49,083 bases of DNA from Ignavibacteriaceae bacterium. Its GTDB lineage: Bacteria > Bacteroidota > Ignavibacteria > Ignavibacteriales > Ignavibacteriaceae. The stretch is from the NCBI GenBank assembly GCA_031292455.1, contig JARLHC010000056.1, positions 1 to 49,083 of the forward strand, given 5' to 3'. Below, one piece after another: positions 1-9,979 of this stretch. Within the stretch, counting starts at the first letter, position 1, and each line of letters begins with the position of its first letter. The notes beneath the pieces are model-generated. The model searched no databases. It was given only the letters and a program-made list of their open reading frames with translations, and was not told where the DNA came from. A program made the position numbers and the translations under genes.

Positions 1-1
1 G

Positions 2-220
2 GTACCAGTAGATGCAAGAGTAATAATGGAAGTATACAACATTGCAGGTCAGAAGGTAGCTGAAGTAGTAAATCAGGATCAGTCAGCTGGTTATTACACA
101 GTAGATTTCGGATCATCATATAAATTATCCTCAGGTATTTACATTTACCGTTTAACAGCAAGCGATAAAGTAACAGGGAATAATTTCTCCTCAATTAAAA
201 AGATGATGCTTCTTAAGTAA
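2..220 (+). CDS. C-terminal fragment of a T9SS-secreted protein (type A sorting domain)
   Basis: The reading frame is open from the window edge, so only the last 72 residues are present and the true start lies upstream. The fragment has the pattern of the Por/type A C-terminal sorting domain: a V-x-V-Y-N-I-A-G-Q-K-V strand, an L-S-S-G-I-Y-I-Y-R-L strand, and a basic end finishing K-M-M-L-L-K. In this family the domain directs an exported protein through the type IX secretion system, where it is cleaved off or anchored at the cell surface. The passenger domain is not visible, so its function cannot be stated. The first ATG in frame (position 26) lies inside the domain and is not a plausible start. 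A strong terminator follows. The domain call is secure; the passenger is unknown. Confidence 0.85.
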   Translation, partial: VPVDARVIMEVYNIAGQKVAEVVNQDQSAGYYTVDFGSSYKLSSGIYIYRLTASDKVTGNNFSSIKKMMLLK

Positions 221-243
221 TCTAATACTAACTTCTCTAAATG

Positions 244-276
244 ACGAAGCTGTTTGCAAAAACAGCTTCGTTTATT
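244..276 (+). terminator. Intrinsic terminator after the T9SS-domain gene
   Basis: A perfect 12-bp stem (244-255 with 260-271) encloses a GCAA tetraloop of the stable GNRA class and is followed by TTTATTTG. It begins 24 bases after the stop codon, which is the normal position for a Rho-independent terminator. Confidence 0.85.
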
Positions 277-413
277 TGAAAATGTACTTCAGATCTTACT
301 CCTGTTAATTCATATTAATTTTAGAGTACGACTACATAGTAGCCAGTAGATAAAATTTCCACCTCTTTACTTCATAAGAATTTTGTAACTTACTAAGTTA
401 AAATTACTTTTAT

Positions 414-3209
414 ATGAAAAAAAATAATTCTGATAGAAGGATAATAGTAAAAGGTGCTCGCCAAAATAATCTTAAAAATCTTGACCTGGAGCTTCCCCGC
501 AATAGTTTGGTTGTATTTACTGGTGTTAGCGGAAGTGGGAAATCCTCTCTTGTCTTTGATACTATTTATGCGGAAGGACAAAGACGTTATGTCGAATCCT
601 TATCATCTTATGCCCGACAATTCCTCGAAAGGATGAACAAACCTGATGTGGATTATATTCAGGGGATTAGCCCTGCTGTAGCTATTGAGCAGAAAACAGG
701 TTCAAGGAACACTCGCTCTACCGTAGGAACAACAACAGAAATTTATGACTATCTGAGATTACTCTTTGCGAGAATTGGTAAAACAATCTGCTTTGAATGC
801 GGTAAGGAAGTAAAAAAGGCTTCTACTGTAACTGTATCAGAATGGCTTGAAAAGCAACCTGAGGGAACTAAATTCTATCTCACATTTCCTGTACATGATC
901 ATCCTGGCAAATCGGTAAAAGAGGAAATTGAGCTTCTTAAGAAGAGAGGTTTTTTCAGGATCTTTTATAATAATAAATTTATCGATTTAAATGAAGTATC
1001 TATTATCCCTAAAAAGAAAGATGTTGTTAGAGTCGTAGTAGAAAGATTCAAAGTCCAAAAAGGTATCATGAGGGAAAAACTTTCCGACTCAATTGAAGTT
1101 ACCTTCAAAGAAGGAGAAAACCGACTCATAATCATCAACGCCGATACAAGTGAAGAAATGGATTTCAATAAATTTTATGAATGCTGTGGAATCCTTTATG
1201 AAGAACCAGAACCAAGATTTTTTTCGTTTAATAATCCTTTCGGTGCCTGCCCTGTATGTCAAGGTTTCAGCAAGATAATTGGTGTGGATATGAATCTTGT
1301 TATTCCCAACCCAAATTTAACAATTATGGATGGGGCTATTGCCCCTTTTAGATCACCTAAATACAGCATACATCTAAAGGACCTTATTCATGAAGCGAGG
1401 AAATTTAATATTCCGTTAAATATTCCATTTAAGGATTTGTCCCCCGAACAATCAGCTCTTATACAAACTGGTTTTGGTGATTATGTTGGAATTGATAAAT
1501 TCTTCGAAATGCTGGAAAACAAAACATATAAACTCCACATCAGGGTTTTACTAAGCCGATATAGGGGATATACAACTTGTACTGCATGTAAAGGTACACG
1601 CTTAAGAAGAGAAGCACTTCAGGTAAAGATCAGTGACCATTCAATTTATGATATTGTTAAACTTCCTATTTCACACTCTCTTCCTTTTTTTAATAACCTG
1701 GAATTAACTGAATATGAAACTCTTGTAGCCGAGCGTATCCTTAAGGAAATAATTAAGAGGTTGACCTTTCTTAATAATGTCGGAATTGGTTATTTAACAT
1801 TAGATCGGTTAAGTAGTACTTTATCAGGTGGTGAAACTCAAAGAATCAATTTAGCTACTTCTTTAGGGTCTTCGTTGGTAGGCACATTATATGTACTAGA
1901 TGAACCAAGTATTGGACTTCATCCAAGGGATAATTTCAAATTAATCTCTTTATTGAAAAATCTAAGAGATATCGGAAATACTGTCCTGGTAGTTGAGCAC
2001 GATCCTGATATGATGAAAGCTGCTGATATTCTTATTGATATGGGTCCCAAAGCAGGTCGGCAGGGTGGGGAAATAATTGCAAAAGGTACTTATAAAGAAG
2101 TTGCAAGTAATCCAGCCTCTTTAACTGGCCAATATCTTTCAGGAATCAAGTTTATTCCAATACCGGCTACAAGAAATATACAAAGGACTAAAGTAATTAA
2201 AATTTTAGGTGCAACCGAGAATAATCTTAGAAATATTGATGTATCTATTCCTCTCAATAAGTTTGTATGTATTACAGGTGTAAGTGGTTCCGGTAAAAGC
2301 ACTTTGATTCATGATATCCTTTATGGAGGAATTGCAAAATATAAAGGGATGTCTCCTTCCAGGATAGGACGGTTTAATGAAATTCTCGGAGCTGATTATA
2401 TCGATGAGATCGAAATTGTCGACCAGACACCTATAGGCAAATCCCCGCGTTCAAATCCGGTCAGCTATATTAAGGCCTTTGAGCTTATTAGGGAGTTATT
2501 CGCGTCTACTCATCAGGCTAAATCAAGAGGATATAAACCGGGATATTTCTCCTTTAATGTTCCTGGCGGAAGATGCGAATCATGCCAGGGGGATGGATTC
2601 ATAAAAGTCGAGATGCAGTTCCTTGCGGATCTATTCCTTGAATGCGAAGACTGTAATGGTACACGCTTTAAAAAAGAAATCAGAGAGATAACCTATAGGG
2701 GTAAAAACCTTGTTGATGTTCTTGATATGACTGTTGATGAAGCAACTGAGTATTTTCAGGGAAATGAGAAAATTGTAAAGTACCTCCAGATTCTTTGCGA
2801 AGTCGGGCTGGGATATATAAAACTTGGACAGCCCTCTAATACATTATCTGGAGGTGAAGCTCAGCGTATTAAACTGGCTTCTCATTTAACTGTTCAAAGG
2901 GAAAGGAAGCATACTTTATTTATTTTTGATGAACCTACTACAGGTCTCCATTTTGACGATATATCAAAACTTCTCAATTGTTTCAACCTGCTTATCGAAA
3001 AAAACAATTCGGTAGTAATTATTGAGCATAATCTCGATGTTATTAAATGTGCAGATTATGTGATTGATATGGGACCTGAAGCAGGTGAGAATGGAGGGAC
3101 TGTTGTTGCCATGGGAACACCTGAAGAAATTTGTGAGTATGAAGATTCCTGGACAGGGAAGTATCTGAAAGAATCCCTTAAAGCTCATTCAGAGAACTTT
3201 CATCTATAA
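414..3209 (+). CDS. uvrA: UvrABC excision nuclease subunit A
   Basis: UvrA is the damage-sensing ATPase of nucleotide excision repair. It loads UvrB onto damaged DNA in the cytoplasm. The protein has 931 residues, close to the usual 940. Two ABC ATPase modules are visible: the first Walker A (GVSGSGKSS) is at residues 37-45 and the second (GVSGSGKST) near 622-630. Each module has its own LSGGE signature ([20 protein letters not shown]) and a DEP Walker B. The C-terminal zinc module is recognisable as CESCQGDG followed by CEDCNGTRF from about residue 721. The ATG at 414 has no clear Shine-Dalgarno sequence, but the [20 protein letters not shown] start fits the family. The 3' end overlaps the convergent helicase gene by 32 bp. 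Nothing looks degraded. Confidence 0.97.
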   Translation: MKKNNSDRRIIVKGARQNNLKNLDLELPRNSLVVFTGVSGSGKSSLVFDTIYAEGQRRYVESLSSYARQFLERMNKPDVDYIQGISPAVAIEQKTGSRNTRSTVGTTTEIYDYLRLLFARIGKTICFECGKEVKKASTVTVSEWLEKQPEGTKFYLTFPVHDHPGKSVKEEIELLKKRGFFRIFYNNKFIDLNEVSIIPKKKDVVRVVVERFKVQKGIMREKLSDSIEVTFKEGENRLIIINADTSEEMDFNKFYECCGILYEEPEPRFFSFNNPFGACPVCQGFSKIIGVDMNLVIPNPNLTIMDGAIAPFRSPKYSIHLKDLIHEARKFNIPLNIPFKDLSPEQSALIQTGFGDYVGIDKFFEMLENKTYKLHIRVLLSRYRGYTTCTACKGTRLRREALQVKISDHSIYDIVKLPISHSLPFFNNLELTEYETLVAERILKEIIKRLTFLNNVGIGYLTLDRLSSTLSGGETQRINLATSLGSSLVGTLYVLDEPSIGLHPRDNFKLISLLKNLRDIGNTVLVVEHDPDMMKAADILIDMGPKAGRQGGEIIAKGTYKEVASNPASLTGQYLSGIKFIPIPATRNIQRTKVIKILGATENNLRNIDVSIPLNKFVCITGVSGSGKSTLIHDILYGGIAKYKGMSPSRIGRFNEILGADYIDEIEIVDQTPIGKSPRSNPVSYIKAFELIRELFASTHQAKSRGYKPGYFSFNVPGGRCESCQGDGFIKVEMQFLADLFLECEDCNGTRFKKEIREITYRGKNLVDVLDMTVDEATEYFQGNEKIVKYLQILCEVGLGYIKLGQPSNTLSGGEAQRIKLASHLTVQRERKHTLFIFDEPTTGLHFDDISKLLNCFNLLIEKNNSVVIIEHNLDVIKCADYVIDMGPEAGENGGTVVAMGTPEEICEYEDSWTGKYLKESLKAHSENFHL

Positions 3210-5190
3210 GAAATCCTTCAGCGATTTCGGAATCTAATTCTGATAGAAATCGTGAAGGCTTCGATAATGTTACTCCTGCTTGCCTATCAAAAAGATTCAT
3301 CGGGAAAGTAATGAATAAATTCTGTTTAGCACGAGTTACTGCAACATACATTAACCTTCTTTCTTCCTCTAATAATTCTATTGTTTCAGCCGAACGGCTT
3401 GACGGAAAGAATCCGTCAACGGCATGTATTACAAATACTGAATGCCATTCAAGTCCTTTTGCCGAATGAATAGTAGAGAGAGTTAAAAATTCATTCTCTT
3501 TTGAAGGTGTCTCAATGTCAACTACGCTGTCAATTATCGGTTCTATTGCCATATCTGCCAGAAGATTATCTAAAGATTTATAATTCTCCGATATATTCTG
3601 GAAAATTTCCAGATCTTTATTTCTTTTAGTATAATCCTCATAAATAATCTTGAATATCGGATAATAATAATCCAAAACAAGCTGAAGTTTTTCTGATGGA
3701 AATGATTTGGACGTGTGTATATTGTATAAAAGATTGAATAAATCGTACAATTTCACATCCTTAAATGCGGGCTGTGAATCAGGGTTTGCTTTGATCGTTA
3801 ATCTTGCTATGGAAAGCTCATCCATTATTCTCTGCGCTGTTTTTGTGCCTATTCCTTCATGAAGAAGAAGAACTCTATACCAGCTTACCACGTCCTTTGG
3901 GTTAGCTGCTATCCTTAAGAACGCAAGTATGTCCTTAATATGAGCAGTCTCTACAAACTTCATTCCTCCGAATTTCTGGAATGGAATATTTGCTTTTGCC
4001 AGTTCTATTTCAAGATCAAATGAATGAAATGAAGAGCGGAATAAAACCGCAATTTTGCTTAAAGGTATTCCTTCCTCGTGAAGTTCAAGTAATTTATCTA
4101 CTATGAATTTAGATTGAAAATTTTCAGTAGTGGCGGCTATAATATTTGGAAGGACTCCTCCCTTCCGTCTTGTAAACAATGTCTTGGTATACTTTTCAAC
4201 GGCTGCCTTATTTATATTATTTGCAAGATTAAGTATGCCCTGTGTACTGCGGTAATTCTCCTCGAGCTTAACTATCTTTACATTTTCAAACAATTTGGGG
4301 AATTCGATAATATTTCTGAAATCAGCACCCCTGAAGGAATATATCGATTGCGAATCATCCCCAACAACCATAATATTCTTATTTAGCTGAGTAAGCGCTT
4401 GAACAATTTCTGCTTGAAGGTGATTGGTATCCTGATATTCATCTACCATCACAAATTTAATCATACTAAGTAAAGATTTTGCAGCCGGACTAAACTCAAT
4501 AAGGAATTTTCTTAAATAGATTAAGAGGTCATCATAATCCAGCAGGTTATTCTTTCTTTTATAATCTACAAATATTTTTTGTATGTAGAGTATTCTGTCC
4601 AACTGTTCCATAAAATGAGGATAATTTTCTTCAGTGATGGATTCAACGCTTCTTCCCGTATTTACATTCAGGCTATATAACTTATTTAATGTCTGTTTAT
4701 TCGGAAATCTTTTTCCCTTTGATACAAATCCTGTCTGAGTTCGTATAAGATTTATTACATCCTCAGTGTCACCCTGATCCAATATTGTAAATGAAGAATC
4801 CAACCCTGCTGCATTAGCATATTTTCTTAATATTAAATTGGCAAATGAATGAAAAGTACCGCCATTAATCTTCGAACATCTGTTGTCAAGTAGAACTGAG
4901 GCCCTATTCATCATTTCATTTGATGCTTTTCTCGTGAAAGTAAGCAACAGAATCGACTTTGGATCATACCCAATCTCTACAAGCCTTGCAACTCTGTAAA
5001 CAAGAGTCCTGGTCTTTCCTGTACCTGCTCCGGCTATTATTAAATAAGCACCTTCAACTGCTGATGCAGCTTCAAATTGTGCCGGATTCAGTTCATTCCT
5101 GTAATTAATAACAAAACGGGCTTCGTTTACTACTGATTTATCAAAGCCCGTTACACCAATTCTCTTTAAGGTATATTTCTTTTGAATCAT
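3178..5190 (-). CDS. UvrD/Rep/PcrA-type superfamily 1A DNA helicase
   Basis: This is an ATP-dependent 3'-5' DNA helicase of the UvrD/Rep family, which acts in repair and replication restart. Its 670 residues are near the family norm of 650-750. Motifs in order are the Q motif LNPAQFEA (34-41), Walker A AGAGTGKT (53-60), LTFTRKAS (motif Ia), VDEYQDTN (motif II), GDDSQSIYSFRGA (motif III), LEENYRST (motif IV), TIHSAKGLEW (motif V) and RRLMYVAVTRAK (motif VI). The carboxy tail lacks a recognisable PcrA RNA polymerase-binding module, so I cannot choose between UvrD, PcrA and Rep. It starts immediately after the stop of the small membrane protein gene (TAAATG, no gap) and is the last gene of the floA operon. 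Its 3' end overlaps uvrA by 32 bp, tail to tail. Confidence 0.93.
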   Translation of the reverse strand: MIQKKYTLKRIGVTGFDKSVVNEARFVINYRNELNPAQFEAASAVEGAYLIIAGAGTGKTRTLVYRVARLVEIGYDPKSILLLTFTRKASNEMMNRASVLLDNRCSKINGGTFHSFANLILRKYANAAGLDSSFTILDQGDTEDVINLIRTQTGFVSKGKRFPNKQTLNKLYSLNVNTGRSVESITEENYPHFMEQLDRILYIQKIFVDYKRKNNLLDYDDLLIYLRKFLIEFSPAAKSLLSMIKFVMVDEYQDTNHLQAEIVQALTQLNKNIMVVGDDSQSIYSFRGADFRNIIEFPKLFENVKIVKLEENYRSTQGILNLANNINKAAVEKYTKTLFTRRKGGVLPNIIAATTENFQSKFIVDKLLELHEEGIPLSKIAVLFRSSFHSFDLEIELAKANIPFQKFGGMKFVETAHIKDILAFLRIAANPKDVVSWYRVLLLHEGIGTKTAQRIMDELSIARLTIKANPDSQPAFKDVKLYDLFNLLYNIHTSKSFPSEKLQLVLDYYYPIFKIIYEDYTKRNKDLEIFQNISENYKSLDNLLADMAIEPIIDSVVDIETPSKENEFLTLSTIHSAKGLEWHSVFVIHAVDGFFPSSRSAETIELLEEERRLMYVAVTRAKQNLFITFPMNLFDRQAGVTLSKPSRFLSELDSEIAEGFLIDESSLNEL

Positions 5191-5640
5191 TTATTCAAAC
5201 GCTTTTGGCTTTCCTAATATTTCCGATATGATAATATAATCTTTTAACGATTCTGGACTTTTTAATTTCTTCCTTATACTTAAAGAAAACAAATCATAAT
5301 TATCTTTCTTTTTATTTACCTTCATCTCAAATTCCTTTGTCCTTTCTTCAATATAATCTTTATTAGCAACTGACTCTTCGGTTTTCACATTGTCCACAGC
5401 AGTCGGCTTAACTGGAATATCTTTTTTGAAAAGATTCTCAATCTCCTCCAGAATTGCAAAGTCTTCTTCCTGGTTACCTGAAGTATTGGTCCTTGCATCA
5501 ATTGTGTCAGTTCCAAAAGATTCGGGTTCCGGTTGCTGCGGAACCTTGTTCATTTCTGTTTTTTTCTTTTTACCAAATATTGAGTTAAGAAACGCTGCAA
5601 TTATAATAAAATAAAAGAGATATTGAATAAAATTATCCAT
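5191..5640 (-). CDS. Hypothetical single-pass membrane protein in the floA operon
   Basis: The product has 149 residues and I do not recognise it. It starts with one hydrophobic segment (about residues 5-22), then a basic KKKK patch. A long acidic, probably disordered stretch follows (rich in E, D, T and P), then a more ordered end (about 105-149) containing YDLFSLSIRKKLKSPE and IISEILGKPKAFE. This resembles the many small Bacteroidota proteins with an N-terminal anchor, a linker and a short conserved helical tail. Its start overlaps the floA stop (TAATG) and its stop abuts the helicase ATG, so the three genes are probably translationally coupled. The coupling and anchored topology could suggest a link to FloA membrane domains, but that is inference only. 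Confidence 0.75.
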   Translation of the reverse strand: MDNFIQYLFYFIIIAAFLNSIFGKKKKTEMNKVPQQPEPESFGTDTIDARTNTSGNQEEDFAILEEIENLFKKDIPVKPTAVDNVKTEESVANKDYIEERTKEFEMKVNKKKDNYDLFSLSIRKKLKSPESLKDYIIISEILGKPKAFE

Positions 5641-6626
5641 TATTGGTTCTCTTTTTTCTGCTCCGGTTTAGCGATTGAGCTTCTCATATCAGTATCTGCC
5701 TGAACATTTTTCATTTTATAATAATCCATAATTCCCAGATTTCCTGTCCTGAAAGCTTCAGCCATCGCTCTTGGAACCTCTGCTTCTGCTTCGACCACCT
5801 TAGCTCTCATTGCTGCAACACTTGCTATGTTTTCCTGTTCCGATGCTACAGCAGATGCCCGCCTTTCCTCTGCTTTAGCACGTGCAATTTTAAGATCAGC
5901 TTCTGCCTGATCCGTCTGCAGTTTTGCGCCGATATTTGTGCCGACATCTACATCAGCAATATCGATCGAAAGAATCTCAAATGCAGTACCCGAATCAAGA
6001 CCCTTTGCTAATACGCTTTTGGATATTCTGTCTGGGTTTTCCAATACATGCTTATGGCTGTCACTTGCGCCTATAGTAGAAACAATGCCCTCTCCTACTC
6101 TTGCCAGGATCGTTGCTTCGCCAGCTCCGCCGACCAGCCTGTCAATATTTGCCCGTACTGTGATTCTCGCAATTGCTTTTAACTGTATTCCATCTTTCGC
6201 AACTCCGGCTACTAATGGTGTTTCAATAACCTTTGGAATCACAGACATTTTTACAGCTTCAAGAACATCTCTTCCTGCTAAATCTATAGCAGTTGCTCGT
6301 TCAAATGTTAAACCAAGATTTGCTTTATCAGCCGAGATTAAAGCATTTGTAACTTTATTTACATTGCCTCCTGCAAGATAATGTGCCTCCAGTTTTGCCT
6401 GATCAATTTTTATTCCTGCCTTTGTGGCAGTTATCATGCATCTTACAATAATAAACGGGGGTACTTTTCTTAATCTCATACCTACTAGATCCTTAAATAT
6501 CTTCATTCGCACACCTGAAAAGTATGCAGTTACATATAATCCAATAGGTACAAAGTAAAAAAACATTATAAGAAGAAAGACAGCCACAATAATTATCAGT
6601 ACTGATAGCCCGGTTAAAGCTTCCAT
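5640..6626 (-). CDS. floA: Flotillin-like membrane scaffold protein
   Basis: FloA proteins are SPFH-domain scaffolds that mark ordered membrane microdomains. The product has 328 residues, the usual FloA length. A long hydrophobic hairpin-like N-terminus (about residues 5-35) is followed by the FloA-specific [10 protein letters not shown] segment, the SPFH core ([20 protein letters not shown]) and an Ala/Glu-rich coiled tail with [14 protein letters not shown]. The ending [20 protein letters not shown] is characteristic of FloA/YqfA rather than of eukaryotic-type flotillins. The start at 6626 has a good AGGAG Shine-Dalgarno sequence about 6 bases upstream. It leads a minus-strand operon with a small membrane protein and a helicase. 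No NfeD partner gene, common next to floA in Firmicutes, is present here. Confidence 0.93.
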   Translation of the reverse strand: MEALTGLSVLIIIVAVFLLIMFFYFVPIGLYVTAYFSGVRMKIFKDLVGMRLRKVPPFIIVRCMITATKAGIKIDQAKLEAHYLAGGNVNKVTNALISADKANLGLTFERATAIDLAGRDVLEAVKMSVIPKVIETPLVAGVAKDGIQLKAIARITVRANIDRLVGGAGEATILARVGEGIVSTIGASDSHKHVLENPDRISKSVLAKGLDSGTAFEILSIDIADVDVGTNIGAKLQTDQAEADLKIARAKAEERRASAVASEQENIASVAAMRAKVVEAEAEVPRAMAEAFRTGNLGIMDYYKMKNVQADTDMRSSIAKPEQKKENQ

Positions 6627-6995
6627 TCCTATCTCCTAAAATAAATAATGCTCTAATTTAACTATTTATAATAACTTTTTACCTACAAACCGTTTATCCC
6701 CAAAATTATTTATAAATAGGATTATTTGTTAAATTTGCATATCTACGGTGGAACCTGCTCATATTTATGTGATATAACAGCTAAAAAATGTCAAGGCATT
6801 AAAAAACATTTGAATTTGAGCTTTTACATCAATATAATTAGAAGGAAACAATAAATTAGAATATTGAGTATAACTCAAGAGTTTAAAAATTAAACAAAAC
6901 AATAAATCCTCTAATTGCATCATCTTCTTGGGCATCCTGTTCAATATTTTGTGTCTATATAAGAGGATATAATTGGTTGAAATAAGGATAATAAA

Positions 6996-9494
6996 ATGGA
7001 CGGAAATTTTTCAGATAGACTTCAGGATGTAATAAGACTTAGCAGAGAGGAAGCACTCCGGCTTGGTCATGATTATATTGGCACAGAACATCTATTATTG
7101 GGTATTATTAGAGAAGGACAAGGCGTCGCCGTAAGAATTTTAAGGAATCTTGACTGTGATCTTATTAAACTTAAGAAAGCAATAGAAGATACAGTCAGAA
7201 CTTCTGGTGGAACGTTGACTATTGGCAATATTCCTCTTACAAAACAGGCTGAAAAAGTATTAAAAATAACGCAGATAGAATCGAAAATATATAAGGCTGA
7301 TGTCATTGGTACTGAACATCTTCTCCTTTCTCTTTTGAGAGATGAGGATAATATAGCTACTCAGATTCTTCATCAGTTTAATGTAAGTTATGATTCTTCA
7401 AGAGCTGAACTTAACGCTATGCTCAGCAGTAAGAACCCCAAGGATGCACCCGGCGGAACTGTTCCCCCACCCGATAAAAAACTTGACAGAACTAAAACCC
7501 CTGTTCTAGATAATTTCGGAAGGGATTTGACTAAACTTGCTATCGATGATAAACTCGATCCGGTCGTAGGCAGGGATAAAGAAATTGAAAGAGTAGCTCA
7601 GATACTTTCCAGAAGGAAAAAAAATAATCCTGTTCTAATTGGCGAACCTGGTGTAGGTAAAACAGCTATTGCTGAAGGTCTTGCTCTTAGGATTGTTCAG
7701 AAAAAAGTTCCACGTATTCTTCAGGATAAAAGAGTTGTAACTCTTGATCTTGCAGGTTTAGTCGCCGGTACAAAATACCGGGGTCAGTTTGAGGAAAGAA
7801 TGAAAGCTTTGATGAATGAGCTTGAAAAAGCTAAGGATGTTATTCTTTTTATTGATGAGCTTCATACTATAGTCGGAGCAGGTGGTGCCTCTGGATCTCT
7901 TGATGCGTCGAATATGTTTAAACCTGCTCTTGCTCGTGGTGATATACAATGTGTTGGCGCAACAACTTTGGATGAATACAGAAAATATATTGAAACTGAT
8001 GGCGCCCTTGATAGAAGATTCCAGAAGGTTATGGTTGAGCCTCCCAGTTATGAAGAAACAATTCAGATTTTAAATAATATTAAATTCAAATATGAAGAAC
8101 ATCATCATGTAAAGTATTCCCAGGATGCTATCGATTCTGCAGTTAAATTAAGTAACCGTTATATTACTGACAGGCATTTACCCGATAAAGCAATAGACGT
8201 ACTTGATGAAGCGGGTTCCAGAGTACATATGGGTAACTTTGAAGTTCCTCAGGATGTTCTTGATCTCGAAGCAGACATTGAAAAAGTTAGAGTTGAAAAA
8301 GCTGCTGTCGTTAAAAAACAGGATTATGAAGAAGCGGCAAGATTAAGAGACAAGGAAAGAAATCTCCAGGCTGATCTCGAAAATGCCAAACGTGAGTGGG
8401 AAACAAAAACTAAAGACATAGTGCATGATGTAACTGAAGAAGATATAGCTACAGTTGTAGCTATGATGACTGGTATACCTGTCAATCGTGTTGCCCAGAC
8501 TGAATCAGAAAAATTGCTCAATATGGAAGATTCTTTAAAGAAATATATTGTAGGTCAGGATAACGCTGTAACTAAGTTAACTAAAGCAATCAGAAGAACA
8601 AGGGCCGGACTGAAGAATCCCCGCCGCCCAATTGGAAGTTTCATCTTTTTAGGCCCTACCGGTGTTGGGAAAACTGAACTTTGCAAAGTGCTTGCCCGTT
8701 ACCTGTTTGACTCAGAAAACGCCTTAATAAGAATTGATATGAGTGAGTATATGGAAAAATTCTCCCTTTCACGATTGGTTGGGGCGCCTCCTGGATATGT
8801 CGGTTATGAAGAAGGAGGTCAGCTAACTGAAAAAGTGAGAAGAAGACCTTATTCTGTTGTTCTTTTCGATGAAATTGAAAAAGCACATCCCGATATTTAT
8901 GGAATTCTTTTGCAAGTGTTAGATGATGGTCAGTTAACCGATAGCCTTGGAAGAAAAGTTGATTTCAAGAATACAATTATTATCATGACATCAAATATTG
9001 GAGCTCGTGATATTAAGAATATCGGTTCGTTCGGATTCGGAGGTGAATCTTCTTCTGATCAATATTCAAGCCTAAAGAATACAGTTGAAGATGCGATGCA
9101 AAAGCTTTTCAATCCTGAATTCCTTAATAGGATTGATGAAACTATAGTCTTCAGGAATTTAGACAGAGAGGATATACTTAAGATAATTGAAATTGAATTA
9201 AGAGATTTATTAGTAAATATACATGAAAGCAAGATGGCTATTCAACTAGATGAGTCAGCTAAATTATTCCTCGCTGAAAAGGGATTCGACCAGAAATATG
9301 GTGCCAGACCTCTTAGAAGAGCAATTCAAAAGTTTGTTGAAGATCCTTTAGCTGAAGAAATATTAAGAGGTACATTTAAGGAAGGAAGCAGTATTATTGC
9401 TAAACATGTTCCTAATACTGAGGAATTAATTTTTGTTAGCGAGGAACCGGATCCGGAAAAAGAAAAAGAGAAAACTGATTCTGGCGAAATATAA
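6996..9494 (+). CDS. clpC: ATP-dependent Clp protease ATP-binding subunit ClpC
   Basis: ClpC is an AAA+ unfoldase that feeds proteins to the ClpP protease and also disaggregates proteins. At 832 residues it is of normal ClpC size. The layout is a double Clp-N repeat (about 1-145, each with GTEHLLL), AAA1 with Walker A GEPGVGKT near 216-223 and Walker B LFIDELHT, a UVR-type middle segment near 430-465 ([14 protein letters not shown]), and AAA2 with Walker A GPTGVGKT near 553-560. A C-terminal ClpB-D2-small domain ends the fold ([20 protein letters not shown]). The UVR segment and the absence of the long ClpB coiled coil separate it from ClpB. An AAGG sequence lies about 8 bases before the ATG. 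The gene stands alone between the divergent floA and its own terminator; mcsA and mcsB are not adjacent. Confidence 0.96.
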   Translation: MDGNFSDRLQDVIRLSREEALRLGHDYIGTEHLLLGIIREGQGVAVRILRNLDCDLIKLKKAIEDTVRTSGGTLTIGNIPLTKQAEKVLKITQIESKIYKADVIGTEHLLLSLLRDEDNIATQILHQFNVSYDSSRAELNAMLSSKNPKDAPGGTVPPPDKKLDRTKTPVLDNFGRDLTKLAIDDKLDPVVGRDKEIERVAQILSRRKKNNPVLIGEPGVGKTAIAEGLALRIVQKKVPRILQDKRVVTLDLAGLVAGTKYRGQFEERMKALMNELEKAKDVILFIDELHTIVGAGGASGSLDASNMFKPALARGDIQCVGATTLDEYRKYIETDGALDRRFQKVMVEPPSYEETIQILNNIKFKYEEHHHVKYSQDAIDSAVKLSNRYITDRHLPDKAIDVLDEAGSRVHMGNFEVPQDVLDLEADIEKVRVEKAAVVKKQDYEEAARLRDKERNLQADLENAKREWETKTKDIVHDVTEEDIATVVAMMTGIPVNRVAQTESEKLLNMEDSLKKYIVGQDNAVTKLTKAIRRTRAGLKNPRRPIGSFIFLGPTGVGKTELCKVLARYLFDSENALIRIDMSEYMEKFSLSRLVGAPPGYVGYEEGGQLTEKVRRRPYSVVLFDEIEKAHPDIYGILLQVLDDGQLTDSLGRKVDFKNTIIIMTSNIGARDIKNIGSFGFGGESSSDQYSSLKNTVEDAMQKLFNPEFLNRIDETIVFRNLDREDILKIIEIELRDLLVNIHESKMAIQLDESAKLFLAEKGFDQKYGARPLRRAIQKFVEDPLAEEILRGTFKEGSSIIAKHVPNTEELIFVSEEPDPEKEKEKTDSGEI

Positions 9495-9515
9495 TATCTG
9501 TCTTTTCCGATTGTA

Positions 9516-9550
9516 AAAAGGCTGTCTATTAAGGCAGCCTTTTATTTTAT
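9516..9550 (+). terminator. Intrinsic terminator of clpC
   Basis: A 12-bp stem with one G-U pair (9516-9527 with 9532-9543) closes an ATTA loop and is followed by a T-rich run. It starts 22 bases after the clpC stop. The core AAGGCTGTC recurs in the terminator at 32444. Confidence 0.88.
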
Positions 9551-9685
9551 CATCCGGCTTTTTCTCGATCAGTCATTTTATATTAGTTTTGATCGCTTAG
9601 GTGGTATGCATTACATTTTAAAATTTTAACTTTTGACAAAATTTCTTTTTAAGTAAATTTAATAAGACAATTATGAGGTAATACG

Positions 9686-9970
9686 ATGCTTTTAAGTAGC
9701 CCTGAAATTAATGTAAAATTAAATAAACTGTCTGGATGGAAATTAAATAATCAAAGTATAGAAAAGGAATATATACTAAAGGACTTTAAATTGGTCCTTG
9801 CATTTGTTAATAAGGTTGGCGATACAGCTAATAGCCTTGACCATCATCCTGATATTTTTATCCATTCATGGAATAAAGTGAAATTTACAATCTCCACACA
9901 TAGTGAGGGAGGATTAACAGATAAGGATTTTAACCTTGCTGAAAAAATTGAACATCTCTCTCAACAATAA
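9686..9970 (+). CDS. 4a-hydroxytetrahydrobiopterin dehydratase (pterin-4-alpha-carbinolamine dehydratase)
   Basis: The family dehydrates 4a-hydroxytetrahydropterin made by aromatic amino acid hydroxylases, and some bacterial members act in other pterin or molybdopterin chemistry. The product has 94 residues, the family length. The hallmark DHHPD is at residues 52-56 and is followed by HSWNKVKFTISTH, giving the third histidine at 72, and GGLTDKDFNLA. The glutamate usually found four residues before the first catalytic histidine is Asn49 here. The GAGG sequence 7 bases upstream supports the ATG at 9686. No phenylalanine hydroxylase gene is in the window, so the physiological partner is unknown. 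The M64 peptidase gene follows 9 bases later, probably on the same transcript. Confidence 0.9.
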   Translation: MLLSSPEINVKLNKLSGWKLNNQSIEKEYILKDFKLVLAFVNKVGDTANSLDHHPDIFIHSWNKVKFTISTHSEGGLTDKDFNLAEKIEHLSQQ

Positions 9971-9979
9971 ATATAGCAC

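Noticed and set aside
5938-6381. 147-residue frame antisense to floA
   Set aside because: It mirrors the codon structure of floA on the opposite strand and has no ribosome binding site or domain; floA is certain.
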